Shown here one piece after another: positions 40,016 through 49,254 of a stretch of DNA of 64,000 bases. The position numbers were made by a program, and so were the translations under genes. The stretch is from contig NZ_CAJXJS010000010.1 of the NCBI RefSeq assembly GCF_913055165.1, positions 1 to 64,000 on the forward strand, written 5' to 3'. The stretch's first letter is position 1. Each line of letters opens with the position of its first letter. The DNA is from an uncultured Devosia sp. GTDB taxonomy: Bacteria; Pseudomonadota; Alphaproteobacteria; Rhizobiales; Devosiaceae. The notes under the pieces were generated by a model. The model did not search any database and was not told the DNA's origin. It saw only the letters and a list, made by a program, of their open reading frames with translations.

Positions 40016-40978
40016 TTATCCGGCTGTAGTTGATATTATTGCGTCGCTTTCCTGGCCTGGTCGAAGCGCGGGCGCGTTCTGGTGGACATAGCCCAGAACG
40101 CTGGCCGGCACTTCGTGCGCCAGCCAGTCCCGGAACAGCTTGAGCTTTTTGGGCTCCCTGCGCCCTTTGGCCGTTGCGAGAAAGTAGCCACGCTCTCCTT
40201 TGACCGGCAGATCGAACGGGCGCACCAGCCGGCCATCGCTCACCGCATCGGCGGTCATCATGTCGGCGGCCAGCAGCACGCCTTGACCTGCAATCGCCGC
40301 ATCGAAGGCCAGTGAAGCATCCGAATAGACCGGGCCGTCGAGCGGCATCGCAATATTGCCCCCGGCGCCGGACAGCCACAATGGCCAGTCCAGCATGCTC
40401 GTCTGGTCCACGATCACTGGAACCTGCGCCAGATCGCTTACCGTCCGGAGCCGGTCGCGGATCATCGGGGCGCACACCGGCTGGTAGTCTTGTCCGCCGA
40501 TCAGGCTGACATCGGCGCCCGGCCATGTGCCACTGCCAAAGCGGATTCCGCAGTCAATGTCGGGGCGGCTGAGATCCAGCACTGCACCCGTTACGGTCAG
40601 ACGCACTTCGAGCCCCGGATGGAGCGCGGAGAACTTGTGCAACCGCCAGATCAGCCAGCGCGAGGCAAAGACACTCCCAACGGTGACATTGAGCACGCCC
40701 TCATCGACGCCGGTCAGGCCCGCAAGGCCATCCTGCAACTGATTGAATCCACTCGTGAATTGCGGCAGCACGCGCGCCAGAACCGGCAGCGGCCGGATGC
40801 CCTGAGCGGTGCGGGCGAAGAGTTCGAGGCCGAGTCGTTTTTCGGCGCGGCGGAGGTGCTGGCTGACGGCGCCGACCGTGACGCCCAGTTCCTCGGCGGC
40901 CGGGGCGAGGGCGCCGCGGCGGGCGACGATCTCGATGGCGCGCAGGGCGTTGAGGGGGATGGGGAAGGGATTAGCCAT
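40016..40978 (-). CDS. LysR family regulator, GcvA-like
   Basis: A 320-residue regulator. PFPIPLNALRAIEIVARRGA, then ELGVTVGAVSQHLRRAEKRL and GLELFARTAQGIRPL are typical of the GcvA group. The effector domain has VNVTVGSVFASRWLIWRL-like start and GIRFGSGTWPGADVSL. It lies upstream of, and in the same direction as, the D-amino-acid-dehydrogenase-like gene, which may be its target. The promoter gap to the small gene at 41082 is 103 bases. Confidence 0.9.
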   Translation of the reverse strand: MANPFPIPLNALRAIEIVARRGALAPAAEELGVTVGAVSQHLRRAEKRLGLELFARTAQGIRPLPVLARVLPQFTSGFNQLQDGLAGLTGVDEGVLNVTVGSVFASRWLIWRLHKFSALHPGLEVRLTVTGAVLDLSRPDIDCGIRFGSGTWPGADVSLIGGQDYQPVCAPMIRDRLRTVSDLAQVPVIVDQTSMLDWPLWLSGAGGNIAMPLDGPVYSDASLAFDAAIAGQGVLLAADMMTADAVSDGRLVRPFDLPVKGERGYFLATAKGRREPKKLKLFRDWLAHEVPASVLGYVHQNAPALRPGQESDAIISTTAG

Positions 40979-41081
40979 ATAGATTTTCTAAACCCACGCG
41001 CAGAGCTTGTCCATTGCGACCCGCCGCAGACCGGCGCAATATGGGACCATAGCATAGCAAAACCCCATCGAAGTAGACAAA

Positions 41082-41219
41082 ATGTCCATCCTGGCGCGCC
41101 TCTTGGCGTGGCTCGGCAGGCCCGTGCCGACGCCCCCAAAAACCCCTGATCCGGAGGCTTTGAGCCTGCGCGACTGGGCCGATCTGCCGCCCCATCACCC
41201 CCGCTGCGAGACCTGCTGA
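41082..41219 (+). CDS. 45-residue protein with HHPRCETC end
   Basis: A short frame MSILARLLAWLGRPVPTPPK followed by TPDPEALSLRDWADLPPHHP and RCETC. An amphipathic N-terminal helix, a proline linker and the conserved-looking LRDWADLPxHHPR end suggest a real small protein; I recall similar short proteins in Rhizobiales. Two His and two Cys at the end could bind metal. No good ribosome site is visible (AGTAGACAAAATG), and codon positions are GC-rich as in neighbouring genes. No function is proposed. Confidence 0.5.
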   Translation: MSILARLLAWLGRPVPTPPKTPDPEALSLRDWADLPPHHPRCETC

Positions 41220-41364
41220 CGGGCCTGGGCCCCCTCCAGGCCCCCAATAATGAACGACCCGGCCCCCAAGATGAACGAGCCGGGCGGCGAACACGGCAAA
41301 CTCGCGGTTAACCGCGCGCAAACCATCTTTCTTGGCCCCGTGGCATCTGCTATCAGCCACGCCC

Positions 41365-43170
41365 ATGACCACGCCGCTCAAGAACATCCGCAATTTCTCC
41401 ATCGTCGCCCATATCGACCATGGCAAATCGACCCTCGCCGACCGCCTGATCCAGATGACGGGCGGGCTGGATGCGCGCGAGATGAAAGCCCAGGTGCTGG
41501 ACTCGATGGATATCGAGCGCGAGCGCGGCATCACCATCAAGGCGCAGACAGTGCGGCTCAAATACCGCGCCCAGGATGGCGAGGATTATATCCTGAACCT
41601 CATCGACACGCCCGGCCATGTCGACTTCGCCTATGAGGTGAGCCGCTCCATGGCCGCGGTCGAAGGTTCGCTGCTCGTGGTCGACGCCTCCCAGGGCGTC
41701 GAGGCGCAGACCCTGGCCAATGTCTATCACGCCATCGACGCCAATCACGAAATCGTCCCGGTGCTGAACAAGGTCGATCTGCCCGCCGCCGATATTCCGC
41801 GCGTCAAAAGCCAGATCGAGGACGTCATCGGCATCGATGCGAGTGACGCCGTCGAAATCTCGGCCAAGACCGGCATGGGCGTCGACCAGGTGCTCGAGGC
41901 CATCGTCACGCGCCTGCCCGCCCCCAAGGGCGATATCGACGCGCCATTGAAGGCCCTGCTGGTCGATAGCTGGTACGATACCTATCTCGGCGTCGTGGTG
42001 CTGGTCCGCATCATCGATGGGGTGATGAAGAAGGGCCAGAAGATCCGCATGATGGCCTCCGGCGCCGTTTACGAGCTGGATCGGGTCGCTGTCTCCACCC
42101 CCAAGCTGGTCGAGGTCAAGGAACTGACCCCGGGCGAATTGGGCGTCTTCACCGCCTCGATCAAGGAAGTGGCCGATACCAATGTCGGCGACACCATCAC
42201 CGAGGACAAAAAGCCCACCGAAAAGGCGCTGCCCGGCTTCCGCCCGGCCCAGCCGGTGGTGTTCTGCGGCCTCTTCCCTGTCGATGCCTCGGACTTTGAC
42301 GAGCTGCGCGCCGCCATGGGCAAGCTGCGTCTAAACGATGCCAGCTTCTCCTTCGAGATGGAAACCTCGGCCGCGCTCGGCTTCGGCTTCCGCTGCGGCT
42401 TTTTGGGGCTGCTGCACCTCGAAATCATTCAGGAGCGGCTCTCCAGAGAATTCGATCTCGACCTCATCGCCACCGCCCCCTCGGTGGTTTACGAGGTGGA
42501 ACTGACCAGTGGCGAGACCATGCATCTGCATAATCCCGCCGACCTGCCCGATGTGATGAAGATCGAGGAAATCCGCGAACCCTGGATCAAGGCGACGATT
42601 CTGACGCCAGACGATTATCTGGGCGCGATTTTGAAGCTCTGCCAGGACCGGCGCGGCATCCAGAAGAATTTGAGCTATGTCGGCCAGCGCGCCATGGTGG
42701 AATATGAACTGCCGCTCAATGAAGTGGTGTTCGATTTCTACGATCGGCTGAAGTCGATCTCAAAGGGCTATGCCAGCTTTGACTATCAACTGATCGAACA
42801 CCGCGCCGGCGATCTGGTGAAACTCTCCATCCTGGTCAATGCCGAGCCGGTGGACGCGCTTTCCATGCTGGTGCACCGCACGGTGGCCGAAAGCCGCGGC
42901 CGCGTGATGTGCGAAAAGCTCAAGGAGCTGATCCCCCCGCACCTCTTCGTCATCCCCATCCAGGCCGCCATCGGCGGCAAGATCATCGCCCGCGAAACCG
43001 TCCGCGCCATGCGCAAGGACGTCACCGCCAAATGCTATGGCGGCGACGCCACGCGTAAGCGGAAGCTGCTGGAAAAGCAAAAAGCCGGCAAGAAGAGAAT
43101 GCGCCAATTTGGCAGTGTGGAAATACCACAAGAGGCGTTCATCAAGGCGCTGAAGATGGGGGATGACTAG
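41365..43170 (+). CDS. lepA: Elongation factor 4 (LepA)
   Basis: A 601-residue ribosome-bound GTPase. G1 is [12 protein letters not shown], switch [22 protein letters not shown]4 NKVDLPAAD. The LepA-specific C-terminal domain includes [20 protein letters not shown] and [23 protein letters not shown] 41365 ([16 protein letters not shown]) is the standard start; a longer in-frame start is less likely. A long hairpin overlaps the stop. The downstream neighbour is an AT-richer methylase cassette on the opposite strand. Confidence 0.97.
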   Translation: MTTPLKNIRNFSIVAHIDHGKSTLADRLIQMTGGLDAREMKAQVLDSMDIERERGITIKAQTVRLKYRAQDGEDYILNLIDTPGHVDFAYEVSRSMAAVEGSLLVVDASQGVEAQTLANVYHAIDANHEIVPVLNKVDLPAADIPRVKSQIEDVIGIDASDAVEISAKTGMGVDQVLEAIVTRLPAPKGDIDAPLKALLVDSWYDTYLGVVVLVRIIDGVMKKGQKIRMMASGAVYELDRVAVSTPKLVEVKELTPGELGVFTASIKEVADTNVGDTITEDKKPTEKALPGFRPAQPVVFCGLFPVDASDFDELRAAMGKLRLNDASFSFEMETSAALGFGFRCGFLGLLHLEIIQERLSREFDLDLIATAPSVVYEVELTSGETMHLHNPADLPDVMKIEEIREPWIKATILTPDDYLGAILKLCQDRRGIQKNLSYVGQRAMVEYELPLNEVVFDFYDRLKSISKGYASFDYQLIEHRAGDLVKLSILVNAEPVDALSMLVHRTVAESRGRVMCEKLKELIPPHLFVIPIQAAIGGKIIARETVRAMRKDVTAKCYGGDATRKRKLLEKQKAGKKRMRQFGSVEIPQEAFIKALKMGDD

Positions 43171-43221
43171 CCGACGGCGCTTCGCGCAAAATCGCTCCGG
43201 TGGAGCGATTTTAGTCGGCTA
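43168..43221. terminator. Nested hairpin after lepA
   Basis: Outer arms TAGCCGAC (43168-43175, including the lepA stop) and GTCGGCTA (43214-43221) enclose AAAATCGCTCC-GGT-GGAGCGATTTT (43188-43212), a perfect 11-bp stem with a T-rich 3' side. It fits a terminator or a REP-like palindrome. Confidence 0.6.
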
Positions 43222-43375
43222 GGCCCGGAGAGCTATGCTCGCAGGGCGAGGGTCCTCCACAGGACGCTGCCCTTCCTCCCCCAACAGAGTATCTTCTGTC
43301 TGGCTAAGCGGTGTGAAGAGCCGGCGATTGGTCTACACGAAGTCGGCGTCTGATAGCAGACACATCGTACCATCA

Positions 43376-44182
43376 TCAGCTCGTGATCAGTAGCTCGGTG
43401 GAGTGAGAGCGGTGCGTCGCCTTGGCAGCGATGACGCTATGCCGTCCCAGTCGTCTCTGGTGTCCAAAATCCTTGTATAGATCTCGGACGCTTTCGTGGT
43501 CGGCGTTTGTTATTGCAAACTTTGCGCCTCTGTCTGTCGCGCGTCGTATGGCGTCACGCAATCGAACCTGATCCTGCCAAGCAAATATGTTTTGATTATA
43601 TTTTACGAATCCATTCATATTGTGTCGGACGGTATACGGCGGGTCAGCGAAAACAAAATCGCCCTCACCGGCAAGATCAATTGTTTCCTCGAAGTCGGCT
43701 GCGCTAATTATAGCACCATGTAGAGCTGTAGACCACGCATCGAAATTGTCAGTCGCCAAAATTACAGTCTGTTTCGTACCAATAGGTACGTTGAAATTCC
43801 CCTTCAAATTTTCACGATATAGGCCGTTCCAGCACGTTCTGTTGAGGTACAGGAATTGCGCTGCTCTTTCCGTTAGGTCTGAATAGTTCCTGGATCGCGT
43901 CTCATAGTAATATGAGGTCGAATGTAAGCGGGCATGACTGTGGAGCAGGGGAACAAGTCGCTGGACATCATCTCTTATCGCTAGGTAGACTTCAATCAAG
44001 CGTTCATTAGAATCGCTGAGGATCGAACGTCTCGGCCTTGTTTCGAAAAAAACAGCCCCTCCCCCAAGGAATGGTTCGATATATCTGCCAGTGAACTCAG
44101 GGGTTGCGAATTGTCCACTTTCGAACATCCATCGCTTGCCGCCTGCCCATTTTAGGAATGGCTTCAAAGGCTCTCTGGTCAT
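43376..44182 (-). CDS. DNA adenine methylase, D12 class (Dam-like)
   Basis: A 268-residue N6-adenine methyltransferase. PFLKWAGGKRW (motif for AdoMet binding, residues 8-18), EPFLGGGAVFFE, FLYLNRTCWNGLYRENLKGN and the catalytic DPPY at residues 180-183 are in the order of the D12/Dam family, whose usual length is 260-280. ATG 44182 forms an ATGA overlap with the stop of the upstream nuclease-DGQHR gene; a longer start at 44218 is less likely. Base composition is AT-richer than the flanks. It probably protects host DNA from, or marks DNA for, the partner protein. Confidence 0.92.
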   Translation of the reverse strand: MTREPLKPFLKWAGGKRWMFESGQFATPEFTGRYIEPFLGGGAVFFETRPRRSILSDSNERLIEVYLAIRDDVQRLVPLLHSHARLHSTSYYYETRSRNYSDLTERAAQFLYLNRTCWNGLYRENLKGNFNVPIGTKQTVILATDNFDAWSTALHGAIISAADFEETIDLAGEGDFVFADPPYTVRHNMNGFVKYNQNIFAWQDQVRLRDAIRRATDRGAKFAITNADHESVRDLYKDFGHQRRLGRHSVIAAKATHRSHSTELLITS

Positions 44183-46542
44183 AGTGGAAATTTCGGGCTG
44201 ACTTCGGCTCGTAGCCATTCGATGAACTCTAAGTCTTCGTCGGTGTATGTCTTTAGCTGGTTTTTGTGGGCAGCTATATTTCTCAGTTCATTAAAATCTT
44301 GTATCCAAGAAAGATAATACTTTTGACCTGTCCTTTCTTCCGGTTTTGGATTCTTAAATGCAAACTCGAAATGACTCCAATTATTGGATTGCTTAACAAT
44401 CTCAGCCAAATCTACTATGTTTAGGTAGGCCTCTTTCGGCTTCCTGCGTGCCTTATCACGTTGTTGAGCTTCGAAGGCGTTGCGCCTAATTCGTTCGCTT
44501 TCGACCCCAATTTCCCAAAATGCCTGCTCGTCACTGGCCAGCCGGTGCGTACCATGCACCTGCTTGAGAGTGTCGATAACGTAATCAGTCATGCGTTCCG
44601 ACAGTTTCATGAGAAACTGGTTCACCTCATCTATCTTGTCGGAATTGCTCTGTTCTACCCACCGAAGGAACTCCTCGGTGCCGAAGTCAGAGTGAGTGTC
44701 AGTCAGAATCCGCATCAAATGATATGCGTACTCTTTGACGCCGCCTTCGCCGAACTTGCGGGAGAACTTCTCCCTTATCACTTCATCGGAGGCATCTCTA
44801 ATGAACTTAAAGATTGGATCGCAAAAGCTGTTGACGTGTGCGGCAAAGTCGGAGGGTTTCAGCAGTTGGAAGTCCAGCGACTTTTTGTGTGACAGGTATG
44901 AGACCACTTCGGCGATAACACCTAGGTGGGCGCGCAATCCGGGGTTGACCGCAATAAATGCATCCCTTCCCCTTTCCCAGCGCACGGGGTTGGCTTGGCG
45001 GACCTTCTCAAAATAGCTATTTAGAACGCTTGTGGCCCGTGCGACGGTCTCTTCGTCTGTTGCGCCTGTTAGTGGTCCGGGAGCGATAGAGGACCCGGCC
45101 AGCCGCCCGATGAGTCCTGACCTTCGAAAGCCGTTTACCGCCTCAGATATAGTCAGGTTCTGGTTGGGCTCCGCTGGTACGCCGTGTAGTGCGAACCTGC
45201 GAGACAATGGGCTTGTTTTGTCCGTGTTCAGCGCGCGCACTACTGCGGACGCAAGCGCAGAAAGAGCCGTTGATGGATCTGCGTCACCCATTCGAATGTC
45301 GGCTAAGAGACTGACCAATAGACCCTTAGGTACGCTCTTTTGCTTGTGGTTGATAGTTATGAACAGGTCCGCTTCTTTCTGAACGGCCATCTTTTCGAAT
45401 GCCAGGACAAACAAGCTCTGATCCAAGTAGTGGTCCGGTAGGTGAGAGAAGCCATAGAGGCGATGCTGCCCATCGATGATCCAAGCGGATCTATATTTCG
45501 AAGGAAGAGTCAACCATCCGAATTTCAGATTAGGATCTGTATTTTCAGTATTCGAAATAAAATCGAATCTTGGAGAATCAGAGAAATTAACAAGTACGTT
45601 TGTAGGGAAAAATCCACCTTTACTAATATAGCTGCCGATTTCCTTGATTCTACTCGACGAAATCATTCTCTGGTAGGCGGGGCGGCCGTCAGGATGATTG
45701 AGTGCTTGATGGTTAATAAAAGCAATCTTTTGAAGATTCCGAGGTGTTGTTACAAAACTATAGAAGGTCTCACCGCCAATTTTCCCCCGAATTGCAGGAA
45801 TTTTGACGTCCGACAAGCCTGGGACTTTCTGGCCGCGGAGAAACTCACCCAAAATTTGATATCTTCCCGCGGGGCCCATGTGCCGCACGAATGTCTCGAA
45901 GTACTGTAGTTCGTTCTCGGTCAAGATCTTGATGTCGTGAGCTTCCGCCCTTTCGACATCTGGTGCTGACCAGAGGATGTTGTTTGTTGCATATATCCAG
46001 ATTAGCTTCGGTTTTTGGCCCGTGTGCCTACTGTAAACGGCATTTCGAAGGTAATTTTGAAGCGCAACGGTTTCCAAAATGTCCTTTTGGAGAGAGCGGC
46101 GTCCTCTCTCGGCGCGAGACTTGCATTCTATAATTATTGCCGTTTCATTATCTTCGGCATATACATCGATTTGTTTACGGCCTTGAGATTTGTCCTCTCT
46201 GGCGAAAGAAATTTTGAAATTCCCTCCATTGAGAGTGCCGTATCCCATAGTTCTAAATAGGCACCAAACACGATCCTCCAACAACCGCTCATGACTTTTC
46301 GGGCGTTTCATTCGGGTTGCGCGCTTTCCCGGTCTTTGTACAATCCACCCCTTGGCCTCTTCTGCGTGAGCGTCGGCTGGATGCACGCTTTTCAAGTCGT
46401 GATCATTCCGTCGCCTTCGATACTCAGAAGCGATTTCCGAAGCATCATCTAGTAGAGGTGAAAGAAAATTGGTGCCCTCTTTGTAGACTTCCAGAGGTCC
46501 CATGTCCCGATCATCATTGTCCATTGTGAATTGTGCCCCCAT
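44179..46542 (-). CDS. DGQHR-domain protein with PD-(D/E)XK-like N-terminus and HEPN-like C-terminus
   Basis: A 787-residue protein. Residues 80-215 look like a restriction-endonuclease fold: RKQIDVYAEDNETAIIIECK gives D126, then E139-x-K141. The core (about 245-560) is a DGQHR domain, with IDGQHR at 356-361 and ITINHKQKSVPKGLLVSLLA, as in DndB and DpdB. The C-terminal 100 residues resemble the Swt1-type HEPN domain; R754-x4-H759 (RNIAAH) is the HEPN nuclease motif. It is translationally coupled to the methylase downstream. The start could also be ATG 46524 (GGGGG upstream). Function as a defence effector is inference. Sequence is visibly AT-richer than the flanks. Confidence 0.8.
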   Translation of the reverse strand: MGAQFTMDNDDRDMGPLEVYKEGTNFLSPLLDDASEIASEYRRRRNDHDLKSVHPADAHAEEAKGWIVQRPGKRATRMKRPKSHERLLEDRVWCLFRTMGYGTLNGGNFKISFAREDKSQGRKQIDVYAEDNETAIIIECKSRAERGRRSLQKDILETVALQNYLRNAVYSRHTGQKPKLIWIYATNNILWSAPDVERAEAHDIKILTENELQYFETFVRHMGPAGRYQILGEFLRGQKVPGLSDVKIPAIRGKIGGETFYSFVTTPRNLQKIAFINHQALNHPDGRPAYQRMISSSRIKEIGSYISKGGFFPTNVLVNFSDSPRFDFISNTENTDPNLKFGWLTLPSKYRSAWIIDGQHRLYGFSHLPDHYLDQSLFVLAFEKMAVQKEADLFITINHKQKSVPKGLLVSLLADIRMGDADPSTALSALASAVVRALNTDKTSPLSRRFALHGVPAEPNQNLTISEAVNGFRRSGLIGRLAGSSIAPGPLTGATDEETVARATSVLNSYFEKVRQANPVRWERGRDAFIAVNPGLRAHLGVIAEVVSYLSHKKSLDFQLLKPSDFAAHVNSFCDPIFKFIRDASDEVIREKFSRKFGEGGVKEYAYHLMRILTDTHSDFGTEEFLRWVEQSNSDKIDEVNQFLMKLSERMTDYVIDTLKQVHGTHRLASDEQAFWEIGVESERIRRNAFEAQQRDKARRKPKEAYLNIVDLAEIVKQSNNWSHFEFAFKNPKPEERTGQKYYLSWIQDFNELRNIAAHKNQLKTYTDEDLEFIEWLRAEVSPKFPL

Positions 46543-46691
46543 GAACTAGAGAAGAATCGTCAGGCAGTCGGAAGTCAAGTCTGATGAGAGTGGTTGTCCC
46601 CCCATCCGCCTAAGTTCTCCTCCCCCAAGCATCCAATCCCCCCTTCTCTGCGTAATGCCTGCGAGCATTTGCATTCGAAGGAATTTCAGGC

Positions 46692-47423
46692 GTGGCGAAA
46701 AAAGACGAGAAAATCTGGATCATTGGCGGGTCGAGCGGCATTGGGGAGGCGCTGGCCCAAAAATTTGCGGCGCGGGGGGCGCTGGTGGTCATTTCGGGGC
46801 GCAACAAGGACGATCTGGCTGCAGCGCTCGCTCGCATCGGCTCGGGCCATCACGCCATTGCGGCCGATGCCACCGATCGAAACAGCATCGAAGAGGCGGC
46901 GGCGCTGCATGGGCCGTTCGACCGGATCATCACCACCGCCGCCATCTATGATCCCGGCGCGGTCGGCAAGGCCGATGCGGATGAAGCGGCCAAAGTGTTC
47001 GCGGTCAATCTCACCGGCACCTTCAACGTGGCGCAGATCGGCGCCAGGCATTTGCGGCCGGGCGGGCAATTGGTGCTGTTCGGCTCGGCTGCGGCGATTT
47101 TCGGCCTGCCCAATGGCCAGGTCTATTCGGCCACCAAGGCCGGCATCGTCAATTTCGCCCAGTCGCTGCGCACCGAATTGTGGCCCGAGGTCGATGTGCG
47201 GCTGGTGACACCGGGCTTTGTGCGCACGCCGCTGACCGACAAGAACAATTTTGCCATGCCCGGGCTGATGGAGCCCGAAGCGGCGGCGGCGCGCATTCTG
47301 GCCGGGCTCGATGGCAAGAGCTTCGAGATCGCCTTTCCGCGCCGGCTGATCTGGCCGCTGAAGCTGTTGGGCGTGCTGCCCCACAGGCTGGCTTTTTGGA
47401 TTGCGGCGCGGATGCGGGGCTAG
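46692..47423 (+). CDS. Short-chain dehydrogenase/reductase
   Basis: A 243-residue NAD(P)-dependent oxidoreductase. The cofactor motif is IIGGSSGIGEALAQKFA, and the catalytic residues appear as Ser in LFGSAAAIFG and Tyr/Lys in QVYSATKAG. The last 35 residues are hydrophobic and basic (RRLIWPLKLLGVLPHRLAFW), suggesting membrane association. GTG 46692 starts the gene. Its stop shares CTAG with the convergent DUF2177 gene. SDR genes occur in RpoE-ChrR regulons, so it may belong to that group. Confidence 0.88.
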   Translation: MAKKDEKIWIIGGSSGIGEALAQKFAARGALVVISGRNKDDLAAALARIGSGHHAIAADATDRNSIEEAAALHGPFDRIITTAAIYDPGAVGKADADEAAKVFAVNLTGTFNVAQIGARHLRPGGQLVLFGSAAAIFGLPNGQVYSATKAGIVNFAQSLRTELWPEVDVRLVTPGFVRTPLTDKNNFAMPGLMEPEAAAARILAGLDGKSFEIAFPRRLIWPLKLLGVLPHRLAFWIAARMRG

Positions 47424-47836
47424 CTGGTGAGCTTGACCACGTAGTAGCCGGCCAGGGCCGAAATACCCGAGAGGAAGCCGCCCCAGGCCATGTCGATCAG
47501 GCTGATCTGGAGGCTCCAGCCCTTGAGGGTGGAGAGATTGGTCATGTCATAGGTGCCATAGGCCAACAAGCCCAGCGCCACCCCGGCCACCAGCGCCCAG
47601 ACCCAGCTGCCGGCATTGACCGCCGGCAGCACGGCAAAGCCGACCAGGCCCGCGACATAGAAGAGATAGAACAGCGCCGCGGGCACCAGATTGGGCTGGT
47701 CGAGCAGCAGGTCGCCGATTTCGGCGCGGTAAAAGCCGATGCCCAGCACGGTCAGCCAGAGCAGGTCGATCCCGAAGAACACCAGCGCCGTCCCGCCATA
47801 GGCGGCAAGCAGGGTCAGCAAGGGAAAGCCGAACAT
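47420..47836 (-). CDS. DUF2177 family membrane protein
   Basis: A 138-residue protein with four hydrophobic helices. FFGIDLLWLTVLGIGFYRAE, PAALFYLFYVAGLVGFAVLP, ALGLLAYGTYDMTNLSTLKG and WSLQISLIDMAWGGFLSG are the DUF2177 pattern. It follows the anti-sigma gene by nine bases on the same strand, so it is part of the rpoE-chrR operon. Its role is unknown; it is recurrent in loci for oxidative membrane-lipid stress. Confidence 0.9.
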   Translation of the reverse strand: MFGFPLLTLLAAYGGTALVFFGIDLLWLTVLGIGFYRAEIGDLLLDQPNLVPAALFYLFYVAGLVGFAVLPAVNAGSWVWALVAGVALGLLAYGTYDMTNLSTLKGWSLQISLIDMAWGGFLSGISALAGYYVVKLTS

Positions 47837-47845
47837 GGGTCCTCC

Positions 47846-48493
47846 TCAGATGCCGAGCATCGGCTGGACCAGCCGCAACAACCGGCTGGAGAATTTGAGC
47901 GGCGCATCGGTGATGGCGAGGCATATGCAATCCTCGTGATCATCGGCCACCGGCTGGTGGGTCAGGCTGCCATCGGCATCCTCGATATCGCCGGGGCCGA
48001 AGCGGTCGACCTCGTCGTGGAAGCTGCCCTTGAGCACCACGGTCAATTCGCGGCCGCCATGGGAATGCTCGGGCACCGGCTTGCCGGCGGCGATGCAGAG
48101 CAGGCGCGCCTGGGTGGTCTTGTCGCCGGTCTTGATCAGCACCTGCTTGGCATTGCCCAGATTGCGCCATTTGATGGCGTCGAGGTCGCCCCCGAGATAG
48201 GAGCGCAGCGGCTCGGGCAGGGTGGCCGAAGCCGGGCGGGAAACGGGCCTGGGCGCCGGCTCGGGCGTGACCGCGAGGCGGGATTTGAGCGTCTCCCAGC
48301 TATCGGCGGGGCCCTCGACGGGCGTCAGCTCTTCCAGCATGGCCCCGGCCGTGGCTTCGGCCAGCGCCAATTGTTCCCGGCATTGCGGGCACATGGCCAA
48401 ATGGCAGGCAATGGCCAGCGACCAGCCTTCACTGAGGCGCCCGGCGGCATAGTCGAGCAGGAGATCGTCATTGAGGTGATGGCGAATGGTCAT
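47846..48493 (-). CDS. chrR: ChrR-type zinc anti-sigma factor
   Basis: A 215-residue anti-sigma factor. The N-terminal ASD binds zinc through His5 or His6, His31, Cys35 and Cys38 (ACHLAMCPQC), matching Rhodobacter ChrR. The C-terminal cupin has His143, His145, Glu149 (PEHSHGGRE) and His179 (SLTHQPV), the set needed for the singlet-oxygen response. It should hold the sigma factor inactive until singlet oxygen or organic hydroperoxide is sensed. ATG overlaps the rpoE stop (ATGA). Confidence 0.94.
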   Translation of the reverse strand: MTIRHHLNDDLLLDYAAGRLSEGWSLAIACHLAMCPQCREQLALAEATAGAMLEELTPVEGPADSWETLKSRLAVTPEPAPRPVSRPASATLPEPLRSYLGGDLDAIKWRNLGNAKQVLIKTGDKTTQARLLCIAAGKPVPEHSHGGRELTVVLKGSFHDEVDRFGPGDIEDADGSLTHQPVADDHEDCICLAITDAPLKFSSRLLRLVQPMLGI

Positions 48494-49062
48494 TTCATTT
48501 CCTCCAGCGCCGCGCGAAGGCGTCCGAAGGCCAGTCTGATGCGCGATTTCACGGTGCCGATCGGCAGCCCCAAGCGGGCGGCGATGGTGCTGTGCGAGTC
48601 TTCGTCGAAAAAGGAGAGGCGGATCAGTTCCACCTGTTCGGCCGGCAGGGTCTTAAGCGCGGCATGGAGCGCGGCGCCGCTCTGCTTCTGCTCCAGAAGG
48701 TCCGGCGCCTCCGGTTCGGGCGGCGGCACCAGGGCCGGATCGTCGGGGTCGAAGGCGGGGCGTTTCTGCTTGCGCCAGGCATCGATCCAGATATTGCGGG
48801 CGATGGTGAATATCCAGGCCGAGGCCTGCCCGCGCTCCGGATCGAACTGCCCGGCTTTGCGCCAGATGGCCAGCATGGTCTCCTGCATCAGATCCTCGGC
48901 GGCCTGGCCGTCGCGGGTCAGCTTGAGCAGATAGGCGCGGATGCGCGGCCCGAATTCCTTGAACAGGGCTTCAAAGGCGGCCATGTCGGCGCTGGCGGCA
49001 ATGGCCACGATCTGCGCGCTGGTCTGGGTCGGCGGCGCGGCATTGTCTGTCCGGTCCGTCAT
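48490..49062 (-). CDS. rpoE: ECF RNA polymerase sigma factor, RpoE of the ChrR type (ECF11)
   Basis: A 190-residue ECF sigma factor. Region 2 is AFEALFKEFGPRIRAYLLKL and DLMQETMLAIWRKAGQFDPE, followed by ASAWIFTIARNIWIDAWRKQ; region 4 is EQVELIRLSFFDEDSHSTIA and LPIGTVKSRIRLAFGRLR. ATG 49062 is chosen since the conserved part begins at MTDRTDN; the longer upstream frame crosses the promoter. It is coupled to chrR. The TGATCC-N16-CGTAT element upstream suggests it transcribes its own operon. Confidence 0.94.
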   Translation of the reverse strand: MTDRTDNAAPPTQTSAQIVAIAASADMAAFEALFKEFGPRIRAYLLKLTRDGQAAEDLMQETMLAIWRKAGQFDPERGQASAWIFTIARNIWIDAWRKQKRPAFDPDDPALVPPPEPEAPDLLEQKQSGAALHAALKTLPAEQVELIRLSFFDEDSHSTIAARLGLPIGTVKSRIRLAFGRLRAALEEMK

Positions 49063-49171
49063 GCGGATTTGGCCCTTCTTTGGCGCGGGCACGGCAAGGC
49101 GGCGGCGCGGTGGTCTCGCAGCATCCTCGCATGGTCCGGCAAGTGGGTAAATCGCAACTGACATGCCCCAG

Positions 49172-49198
49172 ATACGCCACCGCCCGTCGGCTGGATCA
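49172..49198 (-). promoter_or_regulatory. RpoE-type promoter of rpoE-chrR-DUF2177
   Basis: On the minus strand TGATCC (49198-49193) is followed after exactly 16 bases by CGTAT (49176-49172), with about 100 bases to the rpoE start. The same element with the same spacing faces the other way at 49255-49281. Confidence 0.7.
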
Positions 49199-49254
49199 GT
49201 GGCATCGCGAAAATTCTGCTTGTCAGGCCGGCGGGAGAAAACTCCGGCGGCGGC

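Noticed and set aside
45442-45909. A plus-strand 155-codon frame inside the DGQHR gene
   Set aside because: Antisense to the continuous 787-codon gene and without motif or ribosome site.
47180-48934. A 584-codon plus-strand open frame across the rpoE-chrR-DUF2177 region
   Set aside because: Antisense to clearly recognised genes; its translation is Gln/His/Gly-rich and family-less.
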